A program made the translations under genes and the position numbers. Below are positions 1 through 8,010 of a stretch of DNA of 64,000 nucleotides, piece after piece (the stretch's first letter is position 1; each line of letters opens with the position of its first letter). Below the pieces are notes generated by a model, which did not search any database, was not told the origin of the DNA, and was given only the letters and a program-made list of their open reading frames with translations. Source of the DNA: Drouetiella sp036703255 (lineage in GTDB: Bacteria; Cyanobacteriota; Cyanobacteriia; Elainellales; Elainellaceae); the NCBI GenBank assembly GCA_036703255.1, contig DATNPL010000222.1, positions 1 to 64,000 on the forward strand, written 5' to 3'.

Positions 1-19
1 CCCCCCCCCCCCCCCCCCC
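1..19. repeat. poly-C run at window edge
   Basis: Nineteen consecutive C residues open the window. They lie just downstream of the stop codon of the response-regulator gene. This could be a real homopolymer or an assembly artefact at a contig edge; the sequence cannot distinguish the two. Confidence 0.6.
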
Positions 20-26
20 ACCAAAC

Positions 27-719
27 CTATAGATTGGGCTTTTCTTCTCCCCCTGCTTCGAGCTGGGATAAAAAAGGCTGAGCCACGACTGCGGCCTGGA
101 TGCGATCGCGTAAATTGAGTCGCGTCAGAATATGAGAGATATGATTTCTGACCGTTCCTTCAGTAAGAAACAGGGCTTCGGCAATCTCACGGTTACTAGC
201 GCCGTTGGCCAGCATTCTCAGCACCTGCTTTTCTCGGGGACTAAGCTGTGTGAATCCGGGAGGTGGCTGAGGGGATTGTGGCTGAGCTGCCGTTGGGTTG
301 GCCATCATCTTTTCCAAAATGCCGGGACTAAACTGGGTATATCCGCGATGAATGGAGCGAATTACCTCTGCCAATTCTTCTGAAGGAATATCTTTGAGCA
401 AGTAGCCTTTTGCCCCAACCTGTAGCGCCTCAGCAACGTATTTCGCATCGTCGAAGGTGGTAAAAACGAGAACTTTAATATCGGGGAAAGCCTGACAAAT
501 GATTTGGGTTGCGGTAACGCCGTCCATGATGGGCATGCGGATATCCATCAAAATCACGTCTGGCAGCATATCCTGGCTATTGAGAGAATGAACGCGTTCT
601 ATAGCCTGTTGTCCGTTGCCTGCTTCTCCAACCACTTGCAAATCAGGCTTAAGATCTAGCAATGTTTTTAAGCCCTCTCGGACAACTTCTTGATCTTCGA
701 CCAGGAGTAACCGAATCAT
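27..719 (-). CDS. NarL/FixJ-family response regulator
   Basis: A 230-residue DNA-binding response regulator. The receiver domain (residues about 1-125) shows the acidic pocket (VEDQ), the phospho-acceptor Asp59 in LMDIRMP, a conserved Thr in FTTFDD and Lys109 in LLKD. A proline/glutamine linker leads to a LuxR-type helix-turn-helix (about 155-215) with LSPREKQVLRMLANG and the recognition helix TEGTVRNHISHIL. It should be phosphorylated by the histidine kinase encoded immediately upstream on the same strand (gap of about 134 bases), so the two probably form one transcript. The regulated genes are not evident. Family assignment is secure; the pathway is unknown. Confidence 0.93.
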   Translation of the reverse strand: MIRLLLVEDQEVVREGLKTLLDLKPDLQVVGEAGNGQQAIERVHSLNSQDMLPDVILMDIRMPIMDGVTATQIICQAFPDIKVLVFTTFDDAKYVAEALQVGAKGYLLKDIPSEELAEVIRSIHRGYTQFSPGILEKMMANPTAAQPQSPQPPPGFTQLSPREKQVLRMLANGASNREIAEALFLTEGTVRNHISHILTRLNLRDRIQAAVVAQPFLSQLEAGGEEKPNL

Positions 720-853
720 ATCTGGCAGTCCTAGATAATGGGTTCAAATAATAGGTTCAATACAGGTGAGCGTTAAAGCTTTCCCCGAACCGCCCACAAG
801 CATGAGAGATGGCTATATTTTAGGAACTAATGCGATCGCCAGCAGCGCTGATT

Positions 854-1714
854 TTAGGAGCTACCTCTAGCGGCAAGCGGCAGCGACACGATGATGCAAC
901 AGCCCGCTCCAGGACTGCTCATAATATTCATCTCTCCGCCTAAAGCGGTAATGCGCTCTTGCATCCCTTGAAGACCAAAGCCAGAGCGATTGGCACTAAC
1001 CAGAAAGCCCTTGCCGTTATCCTTTAGGGTCAGCCGCAGCTCGGCAGGGGTCGATTCGATTTGAATGGTGACAACCGTTGCGATCGCATGTTTGCAAATA
1101 TTGGTTAGCCCTTCTTGCACAATCCGATACAACACAACGCTAGTGCGGTGAGAAAGCGACGTAGCCAGATGAATCTGACAGGTCGGTTGGAAACCCATCG
1201 TAATATGAAAATTCTGCGCCAAGAGAGCGATCGCCTCAGGGAGCGATCGTCCCTCTAAAGGGTCAAACCGCAAACCTGCAACAGATTGGCGTGTGGCTTC
1301 TAGAGCATCTGAGCCAAGCTGTTTTGCCTTGGTCAGAAAAACATAGGCTCGGTCTGGATCATCCTTCCACAGCGCTAAGGCTGTCTCCATTTGCACGTTC
1401 AAGCCGACTAGCAGATGCCCCAAGGAATCATGAATATCGCGGGCAATCCGATTTCGCTCTTCTAAGGTTGCCAATTCTTCGATTCTCAGGCTGAGCTTAC
1501 GCTCTTGCTCTAGGGCAAGACGCAATTCTTGTTTAGCCGCCTCTAGCTCAGCTTCAATTAAGGTGCCATGCTCAGTTGTGTTTTCAAGCAAGATCTCCAG
1601 GTCGTTTCTTTCCTCTTGGAGCCGCTGAATTTGCTGCATTAAGTCGGCAACTTTGGGAGAGGGGGACAGCCCCATCGACGTAGATCGGTCAGGGAGAAAC
1701 TGCGCTTCTGTCAT
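854..1714 (-). CDS. NarL-type sensor histidine kinase (HisKA_3), no obvious sensor domain
   Basis: A 286-residue kinase that autophosphorylates on His95 in the H-box RNRIARDIHDSLGH (HisKA_3 dimerisation domain, about 85-155). The HATPase_c domain (about 190-280) has the N-box around NICKHA, the G1 box DNGKGF and the G2 box GFGLQGM. The first 85 residues are a Glu/Gln/Leu-rich probable coiled coil; there is no transmembrane helix, PAS or GAF domain, so it looks cytosolic and probably receives its signal through the coiled coil or a partner. It is the obvious partner of the NarL-type regulator downstream. Cyanobacterial relatives without sensor domains are common. The input signal cannot be read from the sequence. 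Confidence 0.92.
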   Translation of the reverse strand: MTEAQFLPDRSTSMGLSPSPKVADLMQQIQRLQEERNDLEILLENTTEHGTLIEAELEAAKQELRLALEQERKLSLRIEELATLEERNRIARDIHDSLGHLLVGLNVQMETALALWKDDPDRAYVFLTKAKQLGSDALEATRQSVAGLRFDPLEGRSLPEAIALLAQNFHITMGFQPTCQIHLATSLSHRTSVVLYRIVQEGLTNICKHAIATVVTIQIESTPAELRLTLKDNGKGFLVSANRSGFGLQGMQERITALGGEMNIMSSPGAGCCIIVSLPLAARGSS

Positions 1715-1858
1715 CGCTTCTGGGATCGCTGGGCGACTTATTTTTTGGCGGTGCTATAACCCTAGCGCGGATTAAGGACGTTTCGGCTACAGTTGCAACA
1801 ATCACAGCTACAGCAATTTTCAATTGCGTAAGCCACAGCTATTGTTTTGAGCTATTTT

Positions 1859-2028
1859 CTTAGAGGATGTTTGAAAAATCCAACTATGGGTAGCAAAACG
1901 TTTCAGATCCCCCTAAATCCCCCTTAAAAAGGGGGACTTTGAATTCATTTCCCCCCTTTTTAAGGGGGGCGGGGGGGATCAATAGGTGCCTAAAATCACA
2001 GCCGACCCCTTTTCAAACATCCTCTTAG
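1859..2028. mobile_element. MITE, probably mobilised by an IS5-family (IS1031-type) transposase
   Basis: The gap between the kinase gene and the glycosyltransferase gene (1715-2147) is mostly this 170-bp element. The ends read GAGGATGTTTGAAAA and its exact complement, bounded by TTA on both sides, which fits a 3-bp TNA target duplication typical of the IS1031 subgroup of IS5. The interior has no coding capacity and carries a C/G-rich inverted repeat (TCCCCCTAAATCCCCC versus its near-complement ending GGGGGGATC). Structure is seen directly; the IS5 assignment is inferred from end sequence and target size. Confidence 0.75.
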
Positions 2029-2147
2029 AAGTCCTGCTCTGCACAGAAGTTTAAAAAATAGCCTATCCTTCATCCGTCATAATCTGATGTGATCTCAACC
2101 TCTTCTCTCGACCTCAATACGACCCCGTCAATTCCAGCCTCAACCTA

Positions 2148-3365
2148 ATGTTTTCAAGCAGTGATAATTTGACCTTTTCGATCGTTTTACTAATCTCTAT
2201 TTTCACGCTTGTGGGCTATCTAGTCAGGGTCTATCAAGCCACCCATCAGCTATCCCGCATTGATTTATCGCAAATTCCTGAAGAAAAAACGCTTTCTAGA
2301 TCTCAATTCCCTAGCGTTTCGGTGATCATTCCTGCCTTTAATGAGGCAGAAAACATTGAAGACTGCGTGAAATCGGTTTTAATCAACAGTCGGTTGTCTG
2401 CGGATTTGCTGGAAGTTTGGGTGGTAGACGATCAATCCACCGATCGCACCTTAGAGATTCTCCAAACCTTACAGATGCAGTGGTCAGAACCCCGACTGAA
2501 AATTCTCTCAGGTCTGCCGCGTCCTGAAGACTCGCTGTGGAATGGCAAAAACTGGGCTTGTCATCAAGGATCAGAACAGGCGACGGGTGAATATTTGCTG
2601 TTTATTGATGCCGATGTTCGGCTTAAATCTAAGGCGATTGCTGCCGTGATTTTTGCTGCGATCGACAACCAGCTTGATTTCTTGACCTGCATTCCTACCG
2701 TTGTCTGTGGCTCATTAATCGAATGGTTGGTGCAGCCTTTAATGTTTATCAATGTGCTGGTTGCTTTTAACTCTCAATCTGTTAAAAACCCAGGAACAAA
2801 AACCACCTATGCTTTAGGCCCTTTCTTATTGTTTCGAGCCGAAGCCTATCATGCGCTAGGAGGGCATAGAGCCGTTGCCAATCAGGTAGCTGAAGATGTG
2901 GCTTTTGCCCGAAAAGCAAAGCTGAAGGGGTTCAAAATCCAGCATTTTTTGGGAAAAAATCTGGCGAGCTTGCGCATGTATCGCAATCTGTATGCCCTAT
3001 GGGAAGGCTGGACAAAAGTTTTGTATGTGGGGGCAGAACGAAGTATGCCGCTGATGCTGCTGTTAGCCACGGTAATGCTGCTGATCTACACCATTCCCTG
3101 GATTGGGCTGGTGATGACGATCGCGCAGGTGCTGAAGACGCCGACGCTCTTTCATGGCCTGGAAGCAGGATTAGCAACGTTGGCGGTTCTGTTGCAGTAC
3201 TTAATCAGGCGGCGAGGTTCGCAATCGTTGGCAACTTCAACAAAATATTGGTGGCTCCAGGGAGCTGGCGGACTGCTGATTGCGGTGATGGCGATCGTTT
3301 CTATCATCAAGGCCGAAACGGGCTGGGGCTGGACTTGGCGAGGGCGGAAGCTATCTCGTGAGTAG
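2148..3365 (+). CDS. Membrane-bound family 2 glycosyltransferase
   Basis: A 405-residue inverting glycosyltransferase of family GT2. An N-terminal membrane helix (about 8-28) is followed by the GT-A catalytic domain: VSVIIPAFNEAENI, VVDDQSTD and the metal-binding FIDADVR. The C-terminal 100 residues hold about three more membrane helices. This arrangement is shared with carotenoid glycosyltransferases such as CruG and with hopanoid-associated HpnB; the motif WNGKNWACHQG is typical of this branch. CruG is a reasonable guess but unproven, so no symbol is given. It stands alone on the plus strand, with a (TGATGGGG)n-like repeat about 3373-3397 downstream. Confidence 0.85.
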   Translation: MFSSSDNLTFSIVLLISIFTLVGYLVRVYQATHQLSRIDLSQIPEEKTLSRSQFPSVSVIIPAFNEAENIEDCVKSVLINSRLSADLLEVWVVDDQSTDRTLEILQTLQMQWSEPRLKILSGLPRPEDSLWNGKNWACHQGSEQATGEYLLFIDADVRLKSKAIAAVIFAAIDNQLDFLTCIPTVVCGSLIEWLVQPLMFINVLVAFNSQSVKNPGTKTTYALGPFLLFRAEAYHALGGHRAVANQVAEDVAFARKAKLKGFKIQHFLGKNLASLRMYRNLYALWEGWTKVLYVGAERSMPLMLLLATVMLLIYTIPWIGLVMTIAQVLKTPTLFHGLEAGLATLAVLLQYLIRRRGSQSLATSTKYWWLQGAGGLLIAVMAIVSIIKAETGWGWTWRGRKLSRE

Positions 3366-3470
3366 AGGGGAGATGGGGTGATGGGGTGATGGGGTAAGGT
3401 GAAAAATTGTACAAGACGGATGGCTAATACTTTTCTATTTTGAAAGCAGCACCATTTTTTTGAGAGCGTC

Positions 3471-4184
3471 ATGGATACAGTGAATCCAATCTTTAAAAGT
3501 TCTCCGCGATCGGAAGTTTTGGCAGGAGCCAAAGCCATTTTTCCATTGGTAGTCGGCGCGATTCCGTTTGGCATTATTTTCGGCACGTTGGCCGCAGGCA
3601 GCGGTTTATCTTTTGCAGGTACGCTGGCTATGTCGGCGTTTGTATTTGCGGGTTCGTCACAGTTTATTGCGATCGGCCTGCTTGCCGCTGGGACGGCTGT
3701 CCCGATGATTATCTTGACGACCGTTGTGGTGAACCTGCGACATCTCCTCTATGCGGTGAGTTTGGTACCGCATTTGCAAAAGTTGTCTCACTTCTGGAAG
3801 CTGCCGCTGGGGTTTTTGCTCACAGATGAGGCGTTCGCTGTGGCGATCGTGCGATATGACCAGCGAGATCCCTCTCCTTATAAACATTGGTATCACCTGG
3901 GATCGTCGCTGTTTATGTATGCAAACTGGGTGCTTTGTACCTTTATCGGTCTTACGGTAGGTCAGAGAATACCCAATGCAGCCAGTTGGGGCTTAGATTT
4001 TGCCATGTCTGTCACGTTCATTAGCATGGTAATTCCCTATGTCAAAAATTATGCAATGGTGATAACGATCGGCGTATCTGGGTTAACGGCTCTCTTAGCG
4101 CATGGCCTACCCCATCAGTTGGGCTTGATGGTGGCAGCAGTCGCGGGTATTACGGCAGGAATCATCGCACAGCAAACTCAATAG
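3471..4184 (+). CDS. azlC: AzlC-family branched-chain amino acid exporter subunit
   Basis: A 237-residue integral membrane protein of the AzlC (BrnF) family, which with a small AzlD partner exports branched-chain amino acids and related compounds. It begins with a short cytosolic stretch followed by the hallmark PLVVGAIPFGIIFGTLA, and FAGSSQFIAIGLL and VNLRHLLYAVSL match the family. About seven hydrophobic helices are visible. The azlD gene follows after 17 bases on the same strand, so the two are almost certainly co-transcribed. Substrate range in cyanobacteria is not established. Confidence 0.92.
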   Translation: MDTVNPIFKSSPRSEVLAGAKAIFPLVVGAIPFGIIFGTLAAGSGLSFAGTLAMSAFVFAGSSQFIAIGLLAAGTAVPMIILTTVVVNLRHLLYAVSLVPHLQKLSHFWKLPLGFLLTDEAFAVAIVRYDQRDPSPYKHWYHLGSSLFMYANWVLCTFIGLTVGQRIPNAASWGLDFAMSVTFISMVIPYVKNYAMVITIGVSGLTALLAHGLPHQLGLMVAAVAGITAGIIAQQTQ

Positions 4185-4201
4185 CAAGAGTCTCTAAACC
4201 T

Positions 4202-4531
4202 ATGAATGAATTTCTTTTGATTGGCAGCATGGCGATCGTTACGTTTCTAATTCGCTACCCCGTGCTAGCCATGAGTGGCCGAATCAAGCTGTCTCCCAAG
4301 TTTTTGCAGGTGTTGGCCTATGTGCCGCCTGCGGTGCTAACGGCGATCGTTGTGCCTGCGGTGCTGATGCCAGAGGGCAGCCTCTCGTTCGATCACACCA
4401 ATGCCCGCCTGATTGGAGCGATCGCGGCCGTCATTGTCGGCTTCTGGCACAAAGATTTGCTGCTGACGATCAGCGTCGGCATGGCTGTATTTTTGGCATG
4501 GCAAGGGCTGCTAGTGCTGGCGGCAGGTTAG
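4202..4531 (+). CDS. azlD: AzlD-family small subunit of amino acid exporter
   Basis: A 109-residue, four-helix membrane protein of the AzlD (BrnE) family. The early ITFLIRY-like motif appears here as VTFLIRYPVLAMSG, and YVPPAVLTAIVVPAVL matches the conserved second segment. Its length is normal for the family. It follows azlC by 17 bases and presumably forms the two-component exporter with it. Its last four bases overlap the end of a short convergent reading frame on the other strand. Confidence 0.92.
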   Translation: MNEFLLIGSMAIVTFLIRYPVLAMSGRIKLSPKFLQVLAYVPPAVLTAIVVPAVLMPEGSLSFDHTNARLIGAIAAVIVGFWHKDLLLTISVGMAVFLAWQGLLVLAAG

Positions 4532-4743
4532 CCCTGACCAGAGGGCAAGTAATGCTGCATCGCCTGATCAATAAACTTCTGCCAGGTTTCGTTGGGCGTC
4601 CAAATTTTATCCATCTCTGCTTTTGCAGCTATGGCATCTACGTGCTGCTGCGTGACGCGATAGAGGTAGGTAAAACCAGACACGCGCATCTTCCTCGCGC
4701 AGTGAACAAAGACCTTCCGCTCTGTGTTCTCCTTCGGATGCAT
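4528..4743 (-). CDS. Small hypothetical protein whose start lies in a transposon end
   Basis: A possible 71-residue protein with no recognised domain; it contains an aromatic/charged stretch, KAEMDKIWTPNETWQKFIDQ, resembling a short helical protein. Its first codons fall within the left inverted repeat of the neighbouring ISKra4-type remnant, so the original 5' end may have been cut off by the insertion, with an in-frame ATG supplied by the repeat. An internal Met (MRVSGFTY, about 18 codons in) is another possible start. It converges on azlD. Coding status is uncertain. Confidence 0.4.
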   Translation of the reverse strand: MHPKENTERKVFVHCARKMRVSGFTYLYRVTQQHVDAIAAKAEMDKIWTPNETWQKFIDQAMQHYLPSGQG

Positions 4744-4747
4744 CCCA

Positions 4748-4781
4748 GTTATACACTGAGTATTTCTACTCAGTGTATAAC
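4748..4781. repeat. Perfect 15-bp palindrome inside the ISKra4-type element
   Basis: GTTATACACTGAGTA and its exact complement are separated by a TTTC loop, just inside the left end of the element and about 60 bases before the transposase start. It could be a transposase binding site, an operator or a hairpin insulating the transposase from outside transcription. A TATA-like GGATAAT (about 4807) and an AGGAGA ribosome site follow it. Confidence 0.8.
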
Positions 4782-4839
4782 TTTAAGACCCGTTCTATAT
4801 ATGCTGGGATAATCGTTTCACATCTAGGAGAGTCAAAGC

Positions 4840-5060
4840 ATGGACACCGATAAACGGCAACAAATACAAGAGCATGCCCGTGCTATCGCGGCTCTACTGT
4901 ACGACGAAACCGCCCCTGAACAGTTGACAACACTCGAAGGAATCGAGCAAGCCGTTTGAGGACAACGCATTAAGCTGTCGGGGGCGCAGTGGAAAGCGGA
5001 AATGTTCCTCAAGTTCTGCTCCACCGTTGTGCTTATCTCAATGGGCAGTTCTCAATTTGA
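4840..5060 (+). pseudogene. Transposase remnant, ISKra4 family
   Basis: Translation starts at ATG 4840 behind AGGAGA and gives 39 residues (MDTDKRQQIQEHARAIAALL then YDETAPEQLTTLEGIEQAV) before a TGA at 4957. This matches the usual N-terminus of ISKra4 transposases. Directly afterwards, in another frame, comes GQRIKLSGAQWKAE, and after a one-base shift ENVPQVLLHRCAYLNGQFSI, the usual C-terminus. The intervening catalytic region is absent, so the gene is dead. Assignment rests on recalled family sequence, not on a search. Confidence 0.75.
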
Positions 5061-5090
5061 GACTTACAAGACTGGGATGCACCCAGAAGA

Positions 5091-6236
5091 TTACTGTCGA
5101 GAAGCGACCTGAACATTGGGCAAGCGAGAATCAATAAATCGATCCATCCAGCCCTCTAAATAAGCACGGTTGGCTAACTGCTGCGCTGGATCAGTTGTGT
5201 CGCGTGGGTGAGGCATCAGCCCAAATATTGCGGCTGTTGTCACGCAAAACATAGACTTTTGGAAGCTCAGACAAATTCTCACCCGCAGATCGTCATCTCC
5301 TCGTAGCCCCTGCAAGTAGACTTCCCGCAAATAGTCAGGAATGTAGTGCAGCATATCCTGCATCAGCAGCGTTGGCGGAATGCCTGCCCCCCCAATGGGC
5401 AAGGGGTCAGCAAATAGCGCACCATAGTTAAAATCGGCCTGGTTGTGAGAAATCTGCCCTGCTTGGGCATTGTAGGACACGGTACCAAAGAAGGGGAACG
5501 ATCGAAAAAACACGGCCTCGACGTAAGGCACTGCCGTATCTTTGAGGAAAGTTAGCCCCACAGAGGCAGGAATAATGTCATAAACTTGCCCTTTAATCTC
5601 TACAGCATAGGTAATAGGGTCAGCCGCCGCTGCCACCAGCTCATCCTGAATATGCTGTACCACTTGAGCGATCGTCTGGATCTCACCGCGATCGTAGCGA
5701 TCGGACAAACTCAAAAACATCCGGCTCATGACATTCCAGAACTGCCCTAGAGCGCTGTAGTAGCAAAGCATGCGAACCTGCTCAGGCAAAAATCCCGTAA
5801 ACAGGCGATCGACTCCCTGCACTAACAAATCGCCCTGAATTCTTTTCTCAATGACGGCTCGGGCACGCTGGCTAAACTCCTCACTGTCTAGATAAGTATC
5901 CAGCCCCTCTGCGCCATGCCAAAGCATGCCTTTCATGCAGTATTCGGCAAATTCGTAGTTAATGCGATCGTGCCACCAGTGTTTCAACAGCTTCGGGAGC
6001 GTTACCTCGCCATTAAAATATTTGAAAAAGGGAAACAGAACTAAAAACTGGTGCTCAGCAATGTAGTTGAGGTTGCGCTGATAGGCATCCAAAACATGGC
6101 CGTAGCTCTTAAGTACGCCCACCACTTCCAGCACGTTTTCAGGAGAGTCAGGCAACAAAGCCCCCCCCGACTCCAGGCGGTGGAGGATATCGGCTAGGGG
6201 ATGGGGGGAAGGAGGCAGCGTGAGGATTTGAGTCAT
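5091..6236 (-). CDS. cupB: CO2 hydration protein of NDH-1 (CupB/ChpX type)
   Basis: A 381-residue protein of the CO2-hydration (ChpX/ChpY, CupB/CupA) family. It associates with NDH-1 complexes containing NdhF4/NdhD4 (CupB) or NdhF3/NdhD3 (CupA) and converts CO2 to bicarbonate at the thylakoid membrane. Recognisable stretches are YQRNLNYIAEHQFLVLFP, KHWWHDRINYEFAEYCMK and DMLHYIPDYLREVYLQGLRG. The start at MTQILTLPPSP is chosen because the in-frame upstream extension to 6374 is low-complexity and unlike the family. The gene is separate from but close to ndhF4-ndhD4, which fits the constitutive CupB system, where cupB is often unlinked. It follows sbtB on the same strand. Confidence 0.87.
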   Translation of the reverse strand: MTQILTLPPSPHPLADILHRLESGGALLPDSPENVLEVVGVLKSYGHVLDAYQRNLNYIAEHQFLVLFPFFKYFNGEVTLPKLLKHWWHDRINYEFAEYCMKGMLWHGAEGLDTYLDSEEFSQRARAVIEKRIQGDLLVQGVDRLFTGFLPEQVRMLCYYSALGQFWNVMSRMFLSLSDRYDRGEIQTIAQVVQHIQDELVAAAADPITYAVEIKGQVYDIIPASVGLTFLKDTAVPYVEAVFFRSFPFFGTVSYNAQAGQISHNQADFNYGALFADPLPIGGAGIPPTLLMQDMLHYIPDYLREVYLQGLRGDDDLRVRICLSFQKSMFCVTTAAIFGLMPHPRDTTDPAQQLANRAYLEGWMDRFIDSRLPNVQVASRQ

Positions 6237-6434
6237 TGAGGAATGGGAGTGAGGAAGCGATTCCCAATAAAGATTTCCACTCTCTAGTGTTCCTTTTTGA
6301 CGAGATTGAGTCAAGGCGCAAAGCCCAAAATTTTTAGATTTATTTAAAATTCCCCGTTTATAGGGACGGCTCAAGCTCGTTTCTAGCAGTTGCCGAGAGG
6401 GATGTATTCAGCTCTCCAGCCGACATGAAATTAT

Positions 6435-6749
6435 CTAAAGTGACGCAACGCAGCGCAGCGATCGAATCTCTGTCGCGTCGGAGAGATAGCAAACGCCGCC
6501 AAACTTGTTCAGGATAGGACGAATGGTCTCAACAGCGGTTTTCGCCAGCTCCGGTGGAAAGAAGGCAATCACATGCACATTGTCGAGCATACTCATGACT
6601 AAATCATCTGTGACTTTGCCGTGGGGGCTTTTGCCGACGACATTACGGATGATGGTATAGCCCGGAACGCCTGACTGATCAAGACCCGCAACAATTTTTT
6701 CTAGCTCAGCAGAGCTAGCGATTATTTCCATCCGAGTAACAGGGTGCAT
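6435..6749 (-). CDS. sbtB: SbtB-like PII protein, probable regulator of SbtA
   Basis: A 104-residue PII-like protein encoded 30 bases after sbtA. SbtB proteins form trimers that bind adenine nucleotides and dock on SbtA to gate bicarbonate uptake. The ferredoxin-like fold is recognisable from MEIIASSAELEKIVAGLDQSG, VPGYTIIRNVVGKSPHGKV (start of the T-loop) and FGGVCYLSDATEIRSL. Compared with the well-studied Synechocystis SbtB, the T-loop is short and the C-terminal redox motif CGPEGC is absent (the end is SLRCVASL). It may belong to the carboxysome-associated PII (CPII) branch. Role follows from context and family. Confidence 0.82.
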   Translation of the reverse strand: MHPVTRMEIIASSAELEKIVAGLDQSGVPGYTIIRNVVGKSPHGKVTDDLVMSMLDNVHVIAFFPPELAKTAVETIRPILNKFGGVCYLSDATEIRSLRCVASL

Positions 6750-6779
6750 AGCTAAAGCAGGGGGTGAAGGGATAGAGAA

Positions 6780-7754
6780 TTACCAAAACAGTCGAATGAC
6801 ATAGAAATAAAGCGGAATACCGACAATGATGTTGAAGGGAAAAGTGACAGCAAGGGCGGTCGAGATATAAAGGCTAGGATTAGCTTCTGGGACGGTCAGG
6901 CGCATAGCTGCCGGAACTGCGATGTAGGAGGCGCTGGCGCAAAGCACACAGAACAATAGCGCATCCCCTTCAGACAGACCAATCAGCTTGGCTATGGCTA
7001 GACCGAGCGCCGCATTAAGAATCGGCACTAAGATGCTAAAGGTAATGAGAAAGACTCCAGCTTTCTGCAAATCCTTGATTCTGCGAGCAGCCACCAAACC
7101 CATATCTAATAAGAAGAGCGTTAGCACTCCATAAAACATGTCTTGAGTAAAGGGTGACAGAAATTTCCAGCCATGCTCTCCTGTCAACATGCCAATGATC
7201 AGGCTGCCCACCAGCAAGAAGACTGAGCTGTTGAGGCAAGCTTCGCGGATCACTTCTGACCAAGAAAACTCGCGATCGCTGGTTTGAGCAGAAGATATTT
7301 TGACTAAAATCAGTCCAATCACAATAGCGGGTGACTCCATGAGCGCCAATGCCGCCACCATATAACCATCATAGGTCAAGCCCAAGGCTTGTAGGAACGA
7401 GCTGGCTGTGATAAACGTGACGGCACTAATGGAACCATAGGTGGCTGCGATTGCTGCTGCATTGTAGGGATCAAGCTTCCATCGCAAAATGAAAAACGTG
7501 TAGATCGGCACGACAACAGCCATGAAGATGGCCGCTGAGAGGGTGAGCAGCACGGCCATGCTCACCCCACTTTTAGCCAACTCAACCCCGCCCTTAAAGC
7601 CGATCGCAAACAGCAGATACAGCGAAAATAGCTTAGGAATGGGCTGAGGAATTTCTAGGTCAGACTTAGCAAAAACCGCCAACATCCCCAAAAAGAAAAA
7701 CAGGATAGGCGGCGTCAGGACATTGGAGAAAATTAGGCTAGTATCCATTGCCAC
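6780..7754 (-). CDS. sbtA: Sodium-dependent bicarbonate transporter SbtA
   Basis: A 324-residue membrane protein of the SbtA family (Na+/HCO3- symport across the plasma membrane), with about ten hydrophobic helices in two five-helix halves. Family hallmarks include PPILFFFLGMLAVFAKSDLEIP near the N-terminus, AIAATYGSISAVTFI, and CVLCASASYIAVPAAMRLTVPEANPSLY in the second half. At 324 residues it is shorter than the 370-residue Synechocystis protein because the cytosolic loop between the halves (around KISSAQTSDREFSW) is short. A strong AGGAGG ribosome site precedes ATG 7754. It is co-oriented with the ccm genes and sbtB, which fits a CO2-concentrating operon. Confidence 0.92.
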   Translation of the reverse strand: MAMDTSLIFSNVLTPPILFFFLGMLAVFAKSDLEIPQPIPKLFSLYLLFAIGFKGGVELAKSGVSMAVLLTLSAAIFMAVVVPIYTFFILRWKLDPYNAAAIAATYGSISAVTFITASSFLQALGLTYDGYMVAALALMESPAIVIGLILVKISSAQTSDREFSWSEVIREACLNSSVFLLVGSLIIGMLTGEHGWKFLSPFTQDMFYGVLTLFLLDMGLVAARRIKDLQKAGVFLITFSILVPILNAALGLAIAKLIGLSEGDALLFCVLCASASYIAVPAAMRLTVPEANPSLYISTALAVTFPFNIIVGIPLYFYVIRLFW

Positions 7755-7757
7755 TAG

Positions 7758-7772
7758 CCTCCTGAGAGGAGG
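7758..7772 (-). promoter_or_regulatory. Small hairpin over the sbtA ribosome-binding site
   Basis: On the minus strand the Shine-Dalgarno core GGAGG of sbtA can pair with an upstream CCTCC across a 5-base loop. The stem is only five base pairs, so any effect on translation would be modest. The wider upstream region (7755-8010) has no other structure I can name. Confidence 0.35.
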
Positions 7773-8010
7773 AATGCAGGGAGGTAGAAGAGGCGATCGC
7801 AGAGTGAAGCATTAGAGGTCAGATTTACAGAAATTCACATCCATTCACTTTAGGGAATTGTGAGTCATTCTGATGATAAGAATCACAAATTTTAGCGGTT
7901 GCGGCAAAATCACCCGCACAAATTAGCGTGGATGGAACTAGCTCCACCCATCGCCATAACGCTGGTTTCTGAATTAGCCTTTAAAGTCTCGCCTTGCTAA
8001 AGGGAAATTT

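Larger units (their letters stand above)
4736..5084 (+). mobile_element. Internally deleted ISKra4-family element
   Basis: The element is about 349 bp. The ends are GGATGCATCCCAGT at the left and ACTGGGATGCACCC at the right, which are inverted copies with one mismatch. Inside are the first 39 codons and the last 30 or so codons of an ISKra4-family transposase; the middle of the gene is gone. It therefore looks like a non-autonomous deletion derivative that could only move with a transposase supplied elsewhere. It sits 6 bases from the stop codon of the CO2-hydration gene and touches the start of the small hypothetical gene on its left. Confidence 0.75.

Noticed and set aside
6237..6374. N-terminal extension of the CO2-hydration gene
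   Set aside because: The in-frame upstream residues are unlike the family; the internal Met start fits known lengths.
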